In this document: positions 8,980 to 17,482 of the stretch, in pieces
Layout of the letters: each line of letters opens with the position of its first letter
Numbering within the stretch: position 1 is the first letter of the stretch
Assembly (NCBI RefSeq): GCF_000422845.1
Contig: NZ_KE383934.1
Location: 62,001-126,000, forward strand
Direction: 5' to 3'
Source: Oceanobacter kriegii DSM 6294
Lineage (GTDB): Bacteria > Pseudomonadota > Gammaproteobacteria > Pseudomonadales > Oceanobacteraceae
DNA: 64,000 bases
The notes under the pieces: model-generated
Seen by the model: the letters and a program-made list of their open reading frames with translations, nothing else
Told to the model about the DNA's origin: nothing
Databases searched by the model: none
Position numbers and translations under genes: made by a program

Positions 8980-10101
8980 TCAAACAAGATGGGTTTTGAA
9001 AAATGTATTCAGCTTATCGAATGGAATTACATCAACCTGATCGTATAAATCAGTATGTACAGCGCCAGGTATAATCATCAACTCTTTCGGTTCAGCGGCT
9101 GCCGCATAGGCTGTTTCGCTCATGTAGCGTGAGTGCGCTTTTTCGCCGTGGATAAACAGGATAGGACGTGGCGAGATTTCTCCGATATAGCTCAGGATAG
9201 GCGCATTCATGAACGACAGCGGATTGGTCATCGTCCAGGAGCCGTTGGAATTCACTGACCGCGAATGGAAGCCGCGAGGTGTTCGATAGTAGTCGTGATA
9301 ATCCACCATAAATTGTGGCTCCCCACCTTTAAGAGTGTTCATTACAGGGCCGTACGCAGTTTGTCCCTTGTCTACATCTTGCCAGCGTTGTTGACCTAAC
9401 TGCTCCAGCATTTGGCTGCGTTGTTCCGGAGTTGCACTGTCATTGTAACCATGGGCACTAACGCGCGAGATGTCGTACATGGTGCTTGCCACTACTGCCT
9501 TGATGCGTTTGTCAGCGGCAGTGGCATTCAGAACGAACCCGCCCCAGCCGCAAATACCGATGGCGCCAATGCGCTCACGGTCCACATTCGGCAGCGAACC
9601 CAGTGCATCAACGGCAGCACTGAAATCTTCAGTATTAATATCTGGCGAGGCAACGTTTCGTGGTTCTCCGCTGCTTTCGCCGGTATAGGAAGGGTCAAAC
9701 GCCAACGTGATAAAACCGCGTTCAGCCATGGTTTGAGCGTACAGGCCTGAAGACTGCTCTTTCACAGCACCAAATGGACCGCTGACGGCAATGGCCGCCA
9801 ATTTGCCACTGTTGTTTTTCGGTTGATACAGATCCGCTGCCAGCGTCAGGCCGTAGCGGTTTCTGAAGGTGATTTTTGAGTGATCAACGTTGTCACTTTT
9901 AGGAAATGTCTTGTCCCACAACTTGCCGTTATCAGTAAACGTTAATTGTTGTGCCGATGTGGTTGACTTGGCCACAGCAGCCGACGAGCCCATTGCTGCA
10001 ACGCCCAGTGCAGCTATGGTTGCACCGGTTTTTTTAAGTGCGTTGCGGCGGCTTTCGCTGTGTTTTTCTTGCGCTTTTTGAGTGTCGTGGGTGTCTTTCA
10101 T
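8980..10101 (-). CDS. Tat-exported alpha/beta hydrolase (dienelactone hydrolase-like)
   Basis: A 373-aa protein. The N-terminus has a twin-arginine motif (SRRNALKK) and a hydrophobic segment ending AVA, indicating Tat export. The alpha/beta hydrolase core shows a nucleophile elbow GICGWGG with cysteine in place of serine, an Asp-containing FDPSYTGESSGEPR segment and a late histidine (PGAVHTDLYD). A cysteine nucleophile recalls dienelactone hydrolases; the substrate is unknown. It is divergent from an AraC-family regulator across a 374-bp gap, an arrangement that suggests the regulator controls it. The regulatory link is inference. Confidence 0.8.
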   Translation of the reverse strand: MKDTHDTQKAQEKHSESRRNALKKTGATIAALGVAAMGSSAAVAKSTTSAQQLTFTDNGKLWDKTFPKSDNVDHSKITFRNRYGLTLAADLYQPKNNSGKLAAIAVSGPFGAVKEQSSGLYAQTMAERGFITLAFDPSYTGESSGEPRNVASPDINTEDFSAAVDALGSLPNVDRERIGAIGICGWGGFVLNATAADKRIKAVVASTMYDISRVSAHGYNDSATPEQRSQMLEQLGQQRWQDVDKGQTAYGPVMNTLKGGEPQFMVDYHDYYRTPRGFHSRSVNSNGSWTMTNPLSFMNAPILSYIGEISPRPILFIHGEKAHSRYMSETAYAAAAEPKELMIIPGAVHTDLYDQVDVIPFDKLNTFFKTHLV

Positions 10102-10475
10102 TAAATATATCTCTGTGTTTTTTGCAGTATCTGAATAATGAATGCTTCGAAATCAGGAGATTTATTTGGGGCCGTTGTTTGGTTGCCTCCGCTACGGAAG
10201 CGAAGTAACACCACTGCCTTTTCGATTGATAAAAAGCGGTTTCTTCTTCTAGGCGATCAGCCATCGCTTATATCGATGAACGGCTTATATCGATGAACGG
10301 CATGGATAAATGAATTCAAAGACTTCTCTCTTATGTATTTTTGTTGGTTGTACCGATTGAGGGATAGTCAGATTCGCTAACATGATTGCCTGATCCAACG
10401 GGTGTAGTTGGTGTTGGGGATTTTTATTGCTGATGTACCGTATGATTTGAGTCTGCCCGTTACTGGAGTGCGCTA
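10102..10475. other. Divergent intergenic region with a 17-bp tandem duplication
   Basis: This 374-bp region lies between the hydrolase and the AraC-type regulator and must hold both promoters. A TATGAT hexamer at 10441 could be the -10 box of the regulator, but no convincing -35 pairs with it. The main structure seen is the perfect 17-bp tandem repeat at 10266-10299, listed separately. Confidence 0.5.
10266..10299. repeat. Perfect 17-bp tandem repeat, possible operator
   Basis: Two adjacent copies of GCTTATATCGATGAACG lie between the hydrolase and its divergent AraC-family regulator. AraC-type activators often bind direct repeats, so this may be their operator. A simple replication slippage product is the alternative. 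Confidence 0.55.
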
Positions 10476-11411
10476 ATGGCACCACCCTCTGTAAAAGACC
10501 GTTCAGTACGAGAGCTGGATGGCATGTACGCAGATCTGATCGAACATATTGAGCGTCATACGGCTGACGATGAAAATGTGAAAACCCAGGTTGATGGGCT
10601 TTATTTCTTCAGGCGTGACTCCATCACTGAACCTTGCCTCTGTACGACAGTACCGAGCATCCTGTTTGTTGTTCAGGGCGCCAAACAATTGTTGGTGGGT
10701 GAGGAGTCGTTTGTATACGACACTGAACACTTTCTGATGAATTCATTGGATCTCCCCGCTAGCTCACAGGTACTGCTTGCCAGTCCTGAAAAGCCATCCC
10801 TTGGTTTTATGCTCATCCTGGATTTTCGGCTTATGGCAGAGATCATGATCGAGAGCCAAATGCCTTCACCAAAAACGCGCTCACTGGAAGGTAGTAGTGC
10901 AATCGGTAGGGTTACCCCCACTTTGGTTGAGCCATTCTATCGGTTGATTACTTTGCTGGATGAGCCTGAAGCGATTCCGGCCTTGGCTCCGCTGATTAAA
11001 CGAGAGATCCACTATCGGCTATTGACGAGCGATTTGGCTGAGCGGTTTTGGCATATCGCTTCCGTTGGAAGCCAAAGCAACCGGATAGTGAGGGCAGTGA
11101 ATTGGCTCAGGAGCAATTTCTCCAAGCCTCTCAGAATTGAGGATTTGGCGAATCATGTACAAATGAGCCCCACGACCATGAATCATCATTTCCGTTTGTT
11201 AACCTCGATGAGCCCTTTGCAGTATCAGAAATGGCTGCGCCTGAATGATGCCAAGCGGCTGATGCTGAACGAGAATCTGGATGCAGCCACTGCTGCCTTT
11301 CGGGTTGGATATGAAAGCCCATCCCAGTTCAGTCGGGAATATGGCCGGATGTTTGGTCTATCACCCAAGCGTCATATTGATCAGCTGAGGCAGGCAGGAG
11401 AGGGGGCCTGA
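10476..11411 (+). CDS. AraC-family transcriptional regulator
   Basis: A 311-aa regulator with an N-terminal AraC_N (cupin-like) domain, about residues 30-170, where VPSILFVVQGAKQLLVG and FLMNSLDLP are typical. A C-terminal double helix-turn-helix lies at about 205-300 (IEDLANHVQMSPTTMNHHFR, then FRVGYESPSQFSREYGRMFG). It probably senses a small molecule and controls the divergent alpha/beta hydrolase. The start ATG has GGAG 11 to 8 nt upstream. A bidirectional terminator separates it from psd. Confidence 0.88.
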   Translation: MAPPSVKDRSVRELDGMYADLIEHIERHTADDENVKTQVDGLYFFRRDSITEPCLCTTVPSILFVVQGAKQLLVGEESFVYDTEHFLMNSLDLPASSQVLLASPEKPSLGFMLILDFRLMAEIMIESQMPSPKTRSLEGSSAIGRVTPTLVEPFYRLITLLDEPEAIPALAPLIKREIHYRLLTSDLAERFWHIASVGSQSNRIVRAVNWLRSNFSKPLRIEDLANHVQMSPTTMNHHFRLLTSMSPLQYQKWLRLNDAKRLMLNENLDAATAAFRVGYESPSQFSREYGRMFGLSPKRHIDQLRQAGEGA

Positions 11412-11440
11412 CAGGACTTCCCCAAAGCGGTAGTGCACAA

Positions 11441-11464
11441 AAAAGCCAGCGTCTGCTGGCTTTT
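11441..11464. terminator. Bidirectional terminator between the AraC regulator and psd
   Basis: A 10-bp perfect stem AAAAGCCAGC/GCTGGCTTTT with loop GTCT. It has an A-run on one side and a T-run on the other, so it can serve both convergent genes. Confidence 0.88.
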
Positions 11465-11500
11465 GGGTTTATGGCTTTTGGATGCTGCCGGAAGGGTCCG

Positions 11501-12553
11501 TTAGTCCTGACCGTTTTCCGGGCTGTCGTCCTGGTCGTTTTTATCCGAGTCGCTCTTATCTGAATCACTCTTATCCGAGTCGCTCTTATCCGAATCAGCC
11601 TGGCCATCATCATCCTTGCCGTAGCGCTTGGCGTCTTCATCGGCGTCTTCTGCTGCTTTCGCTTCTGCTGGCTGGGTGTCTGGTAATGTGGCAGCCACAG
11701 CACTGACGCTACCAATACGGCTACCCATGGTAATGGCAGTACCGGCTTGCAGTTCGTTGCTCCAGTCGATCATTTGATCGGGGAAGCACAGCACTACGGT
11801 AGAGCCGAGGCAGAAACGACCCATTTCGGCACCGCGGGCCAGATCCACAGGTTGCGGGTCGGCAAAGTCGAACACTTTCAGTTTGCGCTCTGGCGGGGTA
11901 ATCCGGCCAGCCCAAACGGTTTCGATGGCGGCAACAATCATAGCGCCTACCAGCACCATGGCCATTGGGCCGTGTTCGGTTTCAAAAATGCACACCAGTC
12001 GCTCGTTACGGGCAAACAAGCCCGGTACACGCTCGGCGGTGGTTTGGTTAACCGAGAACAGCGAGCCCGGCACGTACACCATTTCTTTCAGGGTGCCTGC
12101 CATTGGCATATGAACGCGGTGGTAATCTTTTGGCGACAGGTACAGGGTGGCAAATTTGCCACCAACAAACGGCTCGGCACGGTCACGGTCGCCGCCCAGC
12201 AGTTCGGTCAGTGAGAACTCCTGGCCTTTGGCCTGGAAAATCTTGCCGCGCTGGATGTGGCCAATTTGTGATACCGCACCGTCACACGGACTCAGCAGAC
12301 TGTCGGCACGCTCGTCCAGTGGACGGGCATCCGGCAGCAGTGCGCGGGTGAAGAAGTCGTTGAAGCTTTTGTAGTCCTGCGGGTGCTGGTGAACGGCTTC
12401 GTCCAGTTGCACACCGTACTGACGCATAAAGCGTTGGATCAGCTGGTTCTTGACCCAGCGGTTTTCGCAGGAAGCCAGTTTGCCCACCACGCGAGACAGC
12501 AGGTGGTGTGGCAGGATGTATTGGCTGGCGATAAAAAAGTCATCTTTCAACAA
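11501..12553 (-). CDS. psd: Phosphatidylserine decarboxylase proenzyme
   Basis: Makes phosphatidylethanolamine from phosphatidylserine at the inner membrane. The autocleavage motif LGST (within GRFCLGSTVV), which yields the pyruvoyl group, is present, as are FATLYLSPKDYHRVHMP and LFARNERLVC. I start at the TTG at 12553: GGAGAA lies 8 nt upstream and the protein then begins like E. coli Psd (about 11 residues before QYILP). The ATG at 12616 would add 21 unusual residues. The C-terminus has about 60 extra residues, mostly Asp, Ser and Lys. It is downstream of the rhodanese gene in the same direction, as in Pseudomonas. Confidence 0.92.
   Translation of the reverse strand: MLKDDFFIASQYILPHHLLSRVVGKLASCENRWVKNQLIQRFMRQYGVQLDEAVHQHPQDYKSFNDFFTRALLPDARPLDERADSLLSPCDGAVSQIGHIQRGKIFQAKGQEFSLTELLGGDRDRAEPFVGGKFATLYLSPKDYHRVHMPMAGTLKEMVYVPGSLFSVNQTTAERVPGLFARNERLVCIFETEHGPMAMVLVGAMIVAAIETVWAGRITPPERKLKVFDFADPQPVDLARGAEMGRFCLGSTVVLCFPDQMIDWSNELQAGTAITMGSRIGSVSAVAATLPDTQPAEAKAAEDADEDAKRYGKDDDGQADSDKSDSDKSDSDKSDSDKNDQDDSPENGQD
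11541..11600 (-). repeat. 15-bp tandem repeat in the psd tail
   Basis: Four near-identical 15-bp units encode the SDSDK repeats of the Psd C-terminal extension. The unit keeps the reading frame, so length variation would be tolerated. Confidence 0.85.
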
Positions 12554-12622
12554 AAGAAAGGTTCTCCGAATAACGTGTTCTTTGGGACGGCCCTGTGAAG
12601 CTGGCCACCATGGCAATAAACA

Positions 12623-13462
12623 TCAGCCGCGAGGGCTTGGGCCTTCAACCACTGGAACGTCTGGATCGTTGCCCCATTCCGCCCAGCTGCCTGCGTAGGC
12701 CTTGATGTTGAGGCCCAGAATCTTGCCCACCAGATAGGTATAGCCGGAACGGTGATGGCTCTGGCAGTGGGTGGCAATTTCCTTGTCGGCGGTGACGCCC
12801 ATGTCGCTCAGCAGCTGACGGAACTCATCAAGGTTCTGGATACGCAGGTGGCGTTGCTTGTCCATGCCGCGAGTCCATTCGTAGTTCACCGCGCCTGGAA
12901 TGTGGCCACCGCGAGCAGAGACAACTTTTTCGCCGGTGTATTCCTGTTCTGAGCGGGCGTCCCAGACGATGAAATCGTCATTGCCCAGTCGCTCGAGGAT
13001 GTCTTGCTTGCTGAGTGAGAAACCGGTTTGCAGTTCGGTAACCTGATAGTCACTGGCGGTTGGCAGCTGCTGGCCGCTGTCGGTGGTCAAACCCGCTGCT
13101 AGCCAAGCGTGAATGCCGCCATTCAGGTAGCTGTAGTGGCGGTGGCCAATCATATCCAGTGCCCAGATCAGGCGACCAGCCCAGCCGCCACCTTCGTCGT
13201 CATAGGCAATCACATGGGTATCCGGGGTCAGCCCCAGCTCGCTGAATACCTCGGACAGCTGTTGCAGCGATGGCAATGCGCCCGGGGTTGGCTTAACGCC
13301 CAGTTGCAGGCGTTTGAAGTCCAGATGTACGGCTCCGGGCACATGGTGTTGCAGGTAGCCGTCGAGCTTGCTCTGGTCAATGATCAACACATTGGAAAGC
13401 GGCAATTGCGAGGCAAGGTCTTCCACTTCCAACAGCAGCGGCAGGCTTGGCGTCTGGGACAT
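12623..13462 (-). CDS. rhdA: Thiosulfate sulfurtransferase (rhodanese)
   Basis: A 279-aa protein with two rhodanese domains. The first (about 1-125) is inactive; the second (about 150-275) holds the catalytic cysteine C233 in the loop CQSHHRSG. That loop closely matches the CQTHHRS loop I recall from Azotobacter vinelandii RhdA, whereas mercaptopyruvate sulfurtransferases have CG(S/T)GVT. It probably transfers sulfur from thiosulfate to cyanide or another thiophilic acceptor in the cytoplasm. It sits directly upstream of psd, about 70 bp away, as rhdA does in P. aeruginosa. Confidence 0.88.
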   Translation of the reverse strand: MSQTPSLPLLLEVEDLASQLPLSNVLIIDQSKLDGYLQHHVPGAVHLDFKRLQLGVKPTPGALPSLQQLSEVFSELGLTPDTHVIAYDDEGGGWAGRLIWALDMIGHRHYSYLNGGIHAWLAAGLTTDSGQQLPTASDYQVTELQTGFSLSKQDILERLGNDDFIVWDARSEQEYTGEKVVSARGGHIPGAVNYEWTRGMDKQRHLRIQNLDEFRQLLSDMGVTADKEIATHCQSHHRSGYTYLVGKILGLNIKAYAGSWAEWGNDPDVPVVEGPSPRG

Positions 13463-13522
13463 GAACAGAGAACTCCGGAAACGTGTAACAAACCAGCAGT
13501 GTATCCAAGCCGGACTGTTCTG

Positions 13523-15262
13523 TCAGTGGCTGGTGGCTTGCTGTTTCTTCAGGGAGGCCTGTTTCAGGGCCGCCAGTCCATGGGAGGCGCTGTGACACAG
13601 CTGTTTGAATTGCTGATATTGATGTTTGTCCGGCAACGGCTGGGAAATGTCAGTGATGCCGGCAATGACCACTCCAATAGGCTTGCTGCCGGCACTGACT
13701 GACATGGCCATAAAGAACGACGGCAACCGTTCAGCGACGTTCATGGGCAAGCCTCCGAGGACGTTATCACGATTAGCGGCATGCACGGCGATGGCGGCAC
13801 TGCGCTGCATCAGCTTGGTGAACAGGTTGTTGGGTTGCAGGCGGGTCTGGATGCCGATTAACGGGTGATCGTCACCGAGGCCGCGTTGATACAGCATACG
13901 AATGGCCGACTTCTCGCGGTTAGGTAACAGCACGGCGGCGAACGGCAAGCCGATGTCGTCGTGGATGCCTTCCAGCAGACTGGTCATCAGGGTGTTCCAG
14001 TCTCCGAAACTGGCGGCGTCCTGTTCCAGTCGGCTTTGCAGGGCGTTAAAGGCTTGCTGGTGCCGTTCGGCTTCCTGTTCTGCGGCGTTCTCATCTATGT
14101 CGGCAGGCAGGCTTTCTGTTGGCAGGTCTTCAGTTGGCAGGTCTTGAGCCTCGGACCGCGCACTAAGACCCGCTGCACCGGCTGCCGTATTCGGTTCGGT
14201 GACTTTCTGTTCGTGGTTTATCTGTTCTAGGTTGTTCTGCTCTGGAGCTTCGCTGCCATCCTCTTCCAGCCATGGGTACAGCAAGTCGCTGAACACTGGA
14301 GCCACTGGCGATAACAAGGCATGAATACCGGTGGAATAGGCCGAATGCTGGTGGCGTGCAGTATTGAACTGGGTTTCTCGCACCCGTGGAATCAGCACGT
14401 CGGCGGATTTACTGAGCCAGTGGCTGATGATCTGAATCCAGCGCTGGCTGCGTTTACTGTACGGATTAATGTGCAGGTGCCAGGCCAGGCTGTTGGCCAT
14501 CACCGGGGTGATTTCCGGGCGCTGACACAAGTGCAGCAACGGCCTGCCTTTTTCTTTTTCCAGATCCCATGGGTCGTAGCGGCGCAACATGGACCACTGT
14601 GCTGTCGTCGGCTGCTTGGTTGGATTCCAGGCATCGCGGGCCAGTGGCGGCAGCGCAAAGCGGCTAACCAGCGGGTGCCAGGGTTTCATATCGGTTCCCC
14701 AAACCTGTTGCAGTGCGGTCTGGATTTCGAGCCCACGGGAAACGTAATACAGCAGATTGCGGGCTTGCGGCTGTTGCAGCAGCCAGGGCCACAGGGGGGC
14801 AAATACCATCATGGCGCCCCAGCGGGCGTAGTGTTCGCTGTTGTTGCCTTTGTGGTGTGTCATCACGGCGGCAATGGTGCCGGCCATGCTGGAGGTAATC
14901 AGTGCGGCGCGGTACGCCTGTTCTGCCGGGTCTTCGCTGCTGGCAGACACTACCGGCAGTTGCTTCACCAGTCGCACCAGCTCCTGCATGCCCAGCAAGG
15001 ACAAACAATTGGCCGCGCCGCTGATCTGCTGAATGGCTTCCGGGTTCAGTTGTACCGCCAGACGCTGAATTTGCAGACACAGCGCCGGGTCTTTCTCTAC
15101 CTCGGGGGCCAGATCGTTGAAATTCACCTGTTTGTCACGCAGCAGGGTGTGCAGCCGCGACCGGGTTTCTTCCAGTATCGGCAGGCTGTTGGTTTTGAGA
15201 ACGGCGTCCCAATCCTGCTTGCCAAACGGCAATGAAGTGAATGTTCGTAGGTCTGGTTTCAT
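13523..15262 (-). CDS. HDOD-domain protein
   Basis: A 579-aa protein. An HDOD-like domain covers about residues 20-230 (SLPILEETRSRLHTLL, then LSLLGMQELVRLVKQLP). An Ala/Glu-rich linker lies at about 345-400, and a GAF-like C-terminal part follows (about 420-560: LLEGIHDDIGLPFAAVLLPN). HDOD proteins are thought to act in signalling and are often linked to motility or c-di-GMP; the true role here is unknown. It lies upstream of the rhodanese and divergent from motA. A protein of unknown function occupies the same position in Pseudomonas. Confidence 0.75.
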   Translation of the reverse strand: MKPDLRTFTSLPFGKQDWDAVLKTNSLPILEETRSRLHTLLRDKQVNFNDLAPEVEKDPALCLQIQRLAVQLNPEAIQQISGAANCLSLLGMQELVRLVKQLPVVSASSEDPAEQAYRAALITSSMAGTIAAVMTHHKGNNSEHYARWGAMMVFAPLWPWLLQQPQARNLLYYVSRGLEIQTALQQVWGTDMKPWHPLVSRFALPPLARDAWNPTKQPTTAQWSMLRRYDPWDLEKEKGRPLLHLCQRPEITPVMANSLAWHLHINPYSKRSQRWIQIISHWLSKSADVLIPRVRETQFNTARHQHSAYSTGIHALLSPVAPVFSDLLYPWLEEDGSEAPEQNNLEQINHEQKVTEPNTAAGAAGLSARSEAQDLPTEDLPTESLPADIDENAAEQEAERHQQAFNALQSRLEQDAASFGDWNTLMTSLLEGIHDDIGLPFAAVLLPNREKSAIRMLYQRGLGDDHPLIGIQTRLQPNNLFTKLMQRSAAIAVHAANRDNVLGGLPMNVAERLPSFFMAMSVSAGSKPIGVVIAGITDISQPLPDKHQYQQFKQLCHSASHGLAALKQASLKKQQATSH

Positions 15263-15342
15263 GTCCGTATTTGAGTAAACGTGAGTCGTGTCCTTAACTA
15301 TAGACAGGAATTTCTCATCGAGAGCAGGGGGCGCCCGCCAGC

Positions 15343-16194
15343 ATGTTGTTTTTGCTAGGAGTCATCATCGTATTTGGAAGCGTGCTGTATGGGTTTGTGA
15401 TGTCCCATGGCCAGCTATTGGCCTTATGGCAGCCGTTCGAAATTCTCATCATTGTCGGTGCGGCAGTGGGGGCGTTTCTGATTTCCAACCCATGGGCTGT
15501 GGTTTCCCGCAGCATGGCGCAAATCCCGCAGGCCATCATGGGAGCGCGACATCACAAGGTGCGCGAAATGGAAGTGCTGGCGCTGATTTACGACATCCTC
15601 GGCAAATCGCGCCGGGAAGGCATGATGTCGATTGAGGACGACATCGATAACCCGCAGTCCAGCGCCTTGTTCGCCCGTTACCCCAGTGTTCAGAAGAACG
15701 CCGAACTGGCGAATTTTATTGCCGACTATTTTCGCATCATTGTGGTCGGCAACCTCAGCGCCTACGAGCTGGAAGGCCTGATGGATCATGAGATTGATAC
15801 GCGCCTGCACGAGCTGGAACAACCCGCCGGTGCGCTCGGCAAGGTCGCCGATGCGCTGCCGGGCTTTGGTATCGTGGCCGCGGTGCTCGGCATTGTGATC
15901 ACCATGGGCGCCATTGGTGGCGATATTACCGAAATTGGTGCTCATGTGGCGGCGGCCCTGGTCGGTACGTTTTCTGGCGTGCTGCTGTCTTACGGTTTGG
16001 TGGGACCGCTGGCTGCCAAAATGAAGCATCTGGCCGAAGATGAAATTCGTCTGTACGACGCTGCCAAAGCCGCCATCATTGCTTCCTTGCATGGCTTGCA
16101 GCCACAGCTGGCGGTGGAGTTTGGTCGTAAGGCGCTGTTTGCTCATAGCCGCCCCAGCTTCAGTGAGCTGGACGGCCGTTTGAGAGGCCGCTGA
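15343..16194 (+). CDS. motA: Flagellar motor stator protein MotA
   Basis: A 283-aa inner-membrane protein with four predicted helices: about 3-22, 32-50, 168-190 and 200-220. It forms the stator ion channel with MotB and generates torque. Conserved family parts include KSRREGMMSIEDDI and ALPGFGIVAAVLGIVITMGAIGG. The start ATG follows AGGGGG about 10-15 nt upstream. The stop overlaps the motB start by one base, so the pair is translationally coupled. The position before rsgA is that of MotA/MotB in Pseudomonas, not of the second stator MotC/MotD. Confidence 0.93.
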   Translation: MLFLLGVIIVFGSVLYGFVMSHGQLLALWQPFEILIIVGAAVGAFLISNPWAVVSRSMAQIPQAIMGARHHKVREMEVLALIYDILGKSRREGMMSIEDDIDNPQSSALFARYPSVQKNAELANFIADYFRIIVVGNLSAYELEGLMDHEIDTRLHELEQPAGALGKVADALPGFGIVAAVLGIVITMGAIGGDITEIGAHVAAALVGTFSGVLLSYGLVGPLAAKMKHLAEDEIRLYDAAKAAIIASLHGLQPQLAVEFGRKALFAHSRPSFSELDGRLRGR

Positions 16195-17186
16195 TGGAGA
16201 ATCTCGGTCCACAGCCGCCCATCGTTATTCGACGGGGCGGCCGTGTTCGTCACGAAGATCATGGCGGCGCCTGGAAAGTGGCGATGGCGGATTTCGCGCT
16301 GGCACTGATGGCGCTGTTTCTGGTGCTGTGGATCATCAATAACTCCACCGAAGACGAACGCAAGGCCATTTCCGGCTACTTTCAGGACCCCCGTGCATTT
16401 GAAGATGGCCGCCTGGCGCCATCGGCGACGCCTATTGATCTGGGCGGATCACCATCGATTCAGGCCAATGTCGGTCAGGACGGCGCATCGGACCCAATGG
16501 TCGATCTGCAAGCCAATCCGCGCAGCAGCGACGGTGAGGATCAGGATCAGTTGGAGCATCTGGAACAGATGCTGGAAGAACTGATCATTGCCAGCCCGAC
16601 ACTCAGCCCCTTCAAGAACCAAATCATGCTGGACATGACCACCGAAGGCTTGCGGCTGCAAATCGTCGACCGCCGCGAACGGCCCATGTTCGAAACCGGC
16701 AGCGCCCGGCTGACCTATTACACCGAGGATATTCTGTGGGAACTGGCCCCAACACTGGCGCAGTCGAGCTTGTCGATTTCGGTCACTGGTCACACCGATG
16801 CCATGCCGAATAACCCCAGCGGTCTGGCGGAAGACAATGGCAACTGGCTGTTGTCGGCAGCGCGGGCAGACGCCGCCCGTTTTGCGTTGGTTGAAGCCGG
16901 GGTGGAAAACCAGCAGATTGCCCGGGTCGTGGGTATGGGCGATACCGCGCCATACAATCCGGATGATCCGACCGCAGCGGTAAATCGCCGTATTGGCTTG
17001 CTGTTGTTGCGGCCGAAAGCGGAAAAACGTGAGCAGGAGCTGGACTACTTTGAACAGCAGCAGGATGAAGATCGCCGCGCCCAACAAACTGAAAACGCTG
17101 CCGGGCGAGCGGACTCAGACGTTGGCCGAGTGCAGCAAAACCGCGATCGGCCGGACAATCAGTACGATAATCCGCCGAATCTTTAG
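16194..17186 (+). CDS. motB: Flagellar motor stator protein MotB
   Basis: A 330-aa partner of MotA. One membrane helix (about 31-49) holds the ion-binding aspartate D33 in MADFALALMALFLVLW. A C-terminal OmpA-like domain (about 155-285) binds peptidoglycan and contains the typical TGHTDAMP and AVNRRIGLLLL. The last 45 residues are polar and rich in Gln, Arg and Asp. The stop codon TAG coincides with the first base of a 278-bp inverted-repeat element, so the native end of the gene may have been changed by insertion. Whether the ion is H+ or Na+ cannot be read safely. Confidence 0.93.
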   Translation: MENLGPQPPIVIRRGGRVRHEDHGGAWKVAMADFALALMALFLVLWIINNSTEDERKAISGYFQDPRAFEDGRLAPSATPIDLGGSPSIQANVGQDGASDPMVDLQANPRSSDGEDQDQLEHLEQMLEELIIASPTLSPFKNQIMLDMTTEGLRLQIVDRRERPMFETGSARLTYYTEDILWELAPTLAQSSLSISVTGHTDAMPNNPSGLAEDNGNWLLSAARADAARFALVEAGVENQQIARVVGMGDTAPYNPDDPTAAVNRRIGLLLLRPKAEKREQELDYFEQQQDEDRRAQQTENAAGRADSDVGRVQQNRDRPDNQYDNPPNL

Positions 17187-17463
17187 GGGACATCTATTTA
17201 ATCCGGTGCTCACTCTGGGCTGCCGGATGGTTTCGAATCACGAAGCCGACTTGTAGGCCTGACGGGTCAAGTCAAAAGTCGGCGACACAGAGTCGAGATC
17301 ATCCGGCAGCCCCCGCAGGGCGCGGGTTGCCGCCGCCCAGTGCTGTGTTGACGAACTTGAAAAGACTCGACCGGACAGGTTCGTCATTTCGCTGCATTCG
17401 TCGCCTTGCACTGAACAACGGCAACACTCGCGCAGAGCCGTGCAGGATTAAATAGATGTCCCC
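17186..17463 (+). repeat. Structured repeat element, copy A
   Basis: One of three copies in the window (others at 27813-28079, inverted, and 43952-44218). The ends form a perfect 19-bp inverted repeat (GGGGACATCTATTTAATCC). Inside are paired arms: GGGCTGCCGGATG with CATCCGGCAGCCC, GCCGACTT with AAGTCGGC, CAGTGC with GCACTG, and GACGAA with TTCGTC. The loop GCCTGACGGGTCAAGTCAAA is the same in all copies. TTTA lies on both outer sides, a possible target duplication. It sits between the convergent genes motB and rsgA. It may be a small mobile element, a structured RNA or both; the strand given follows copy A. Confidence 0.85.
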
Positions 17464-17482
17464 TTTACGAGTAGCGGCGCGA

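Noticed and set aside
17226-17260. tRNA-like TTCGAATC in repeat copies A and B
   Set aside because: There is no acceptor stem or anticodon arm around it, and copy C lacks the sequence.
17186-17463. Integron attC site or IS with its own transposase
   Set aside because: The element is too long and multi-stemmed for attC, has no attC core sites and no open frame that could be a transposase.
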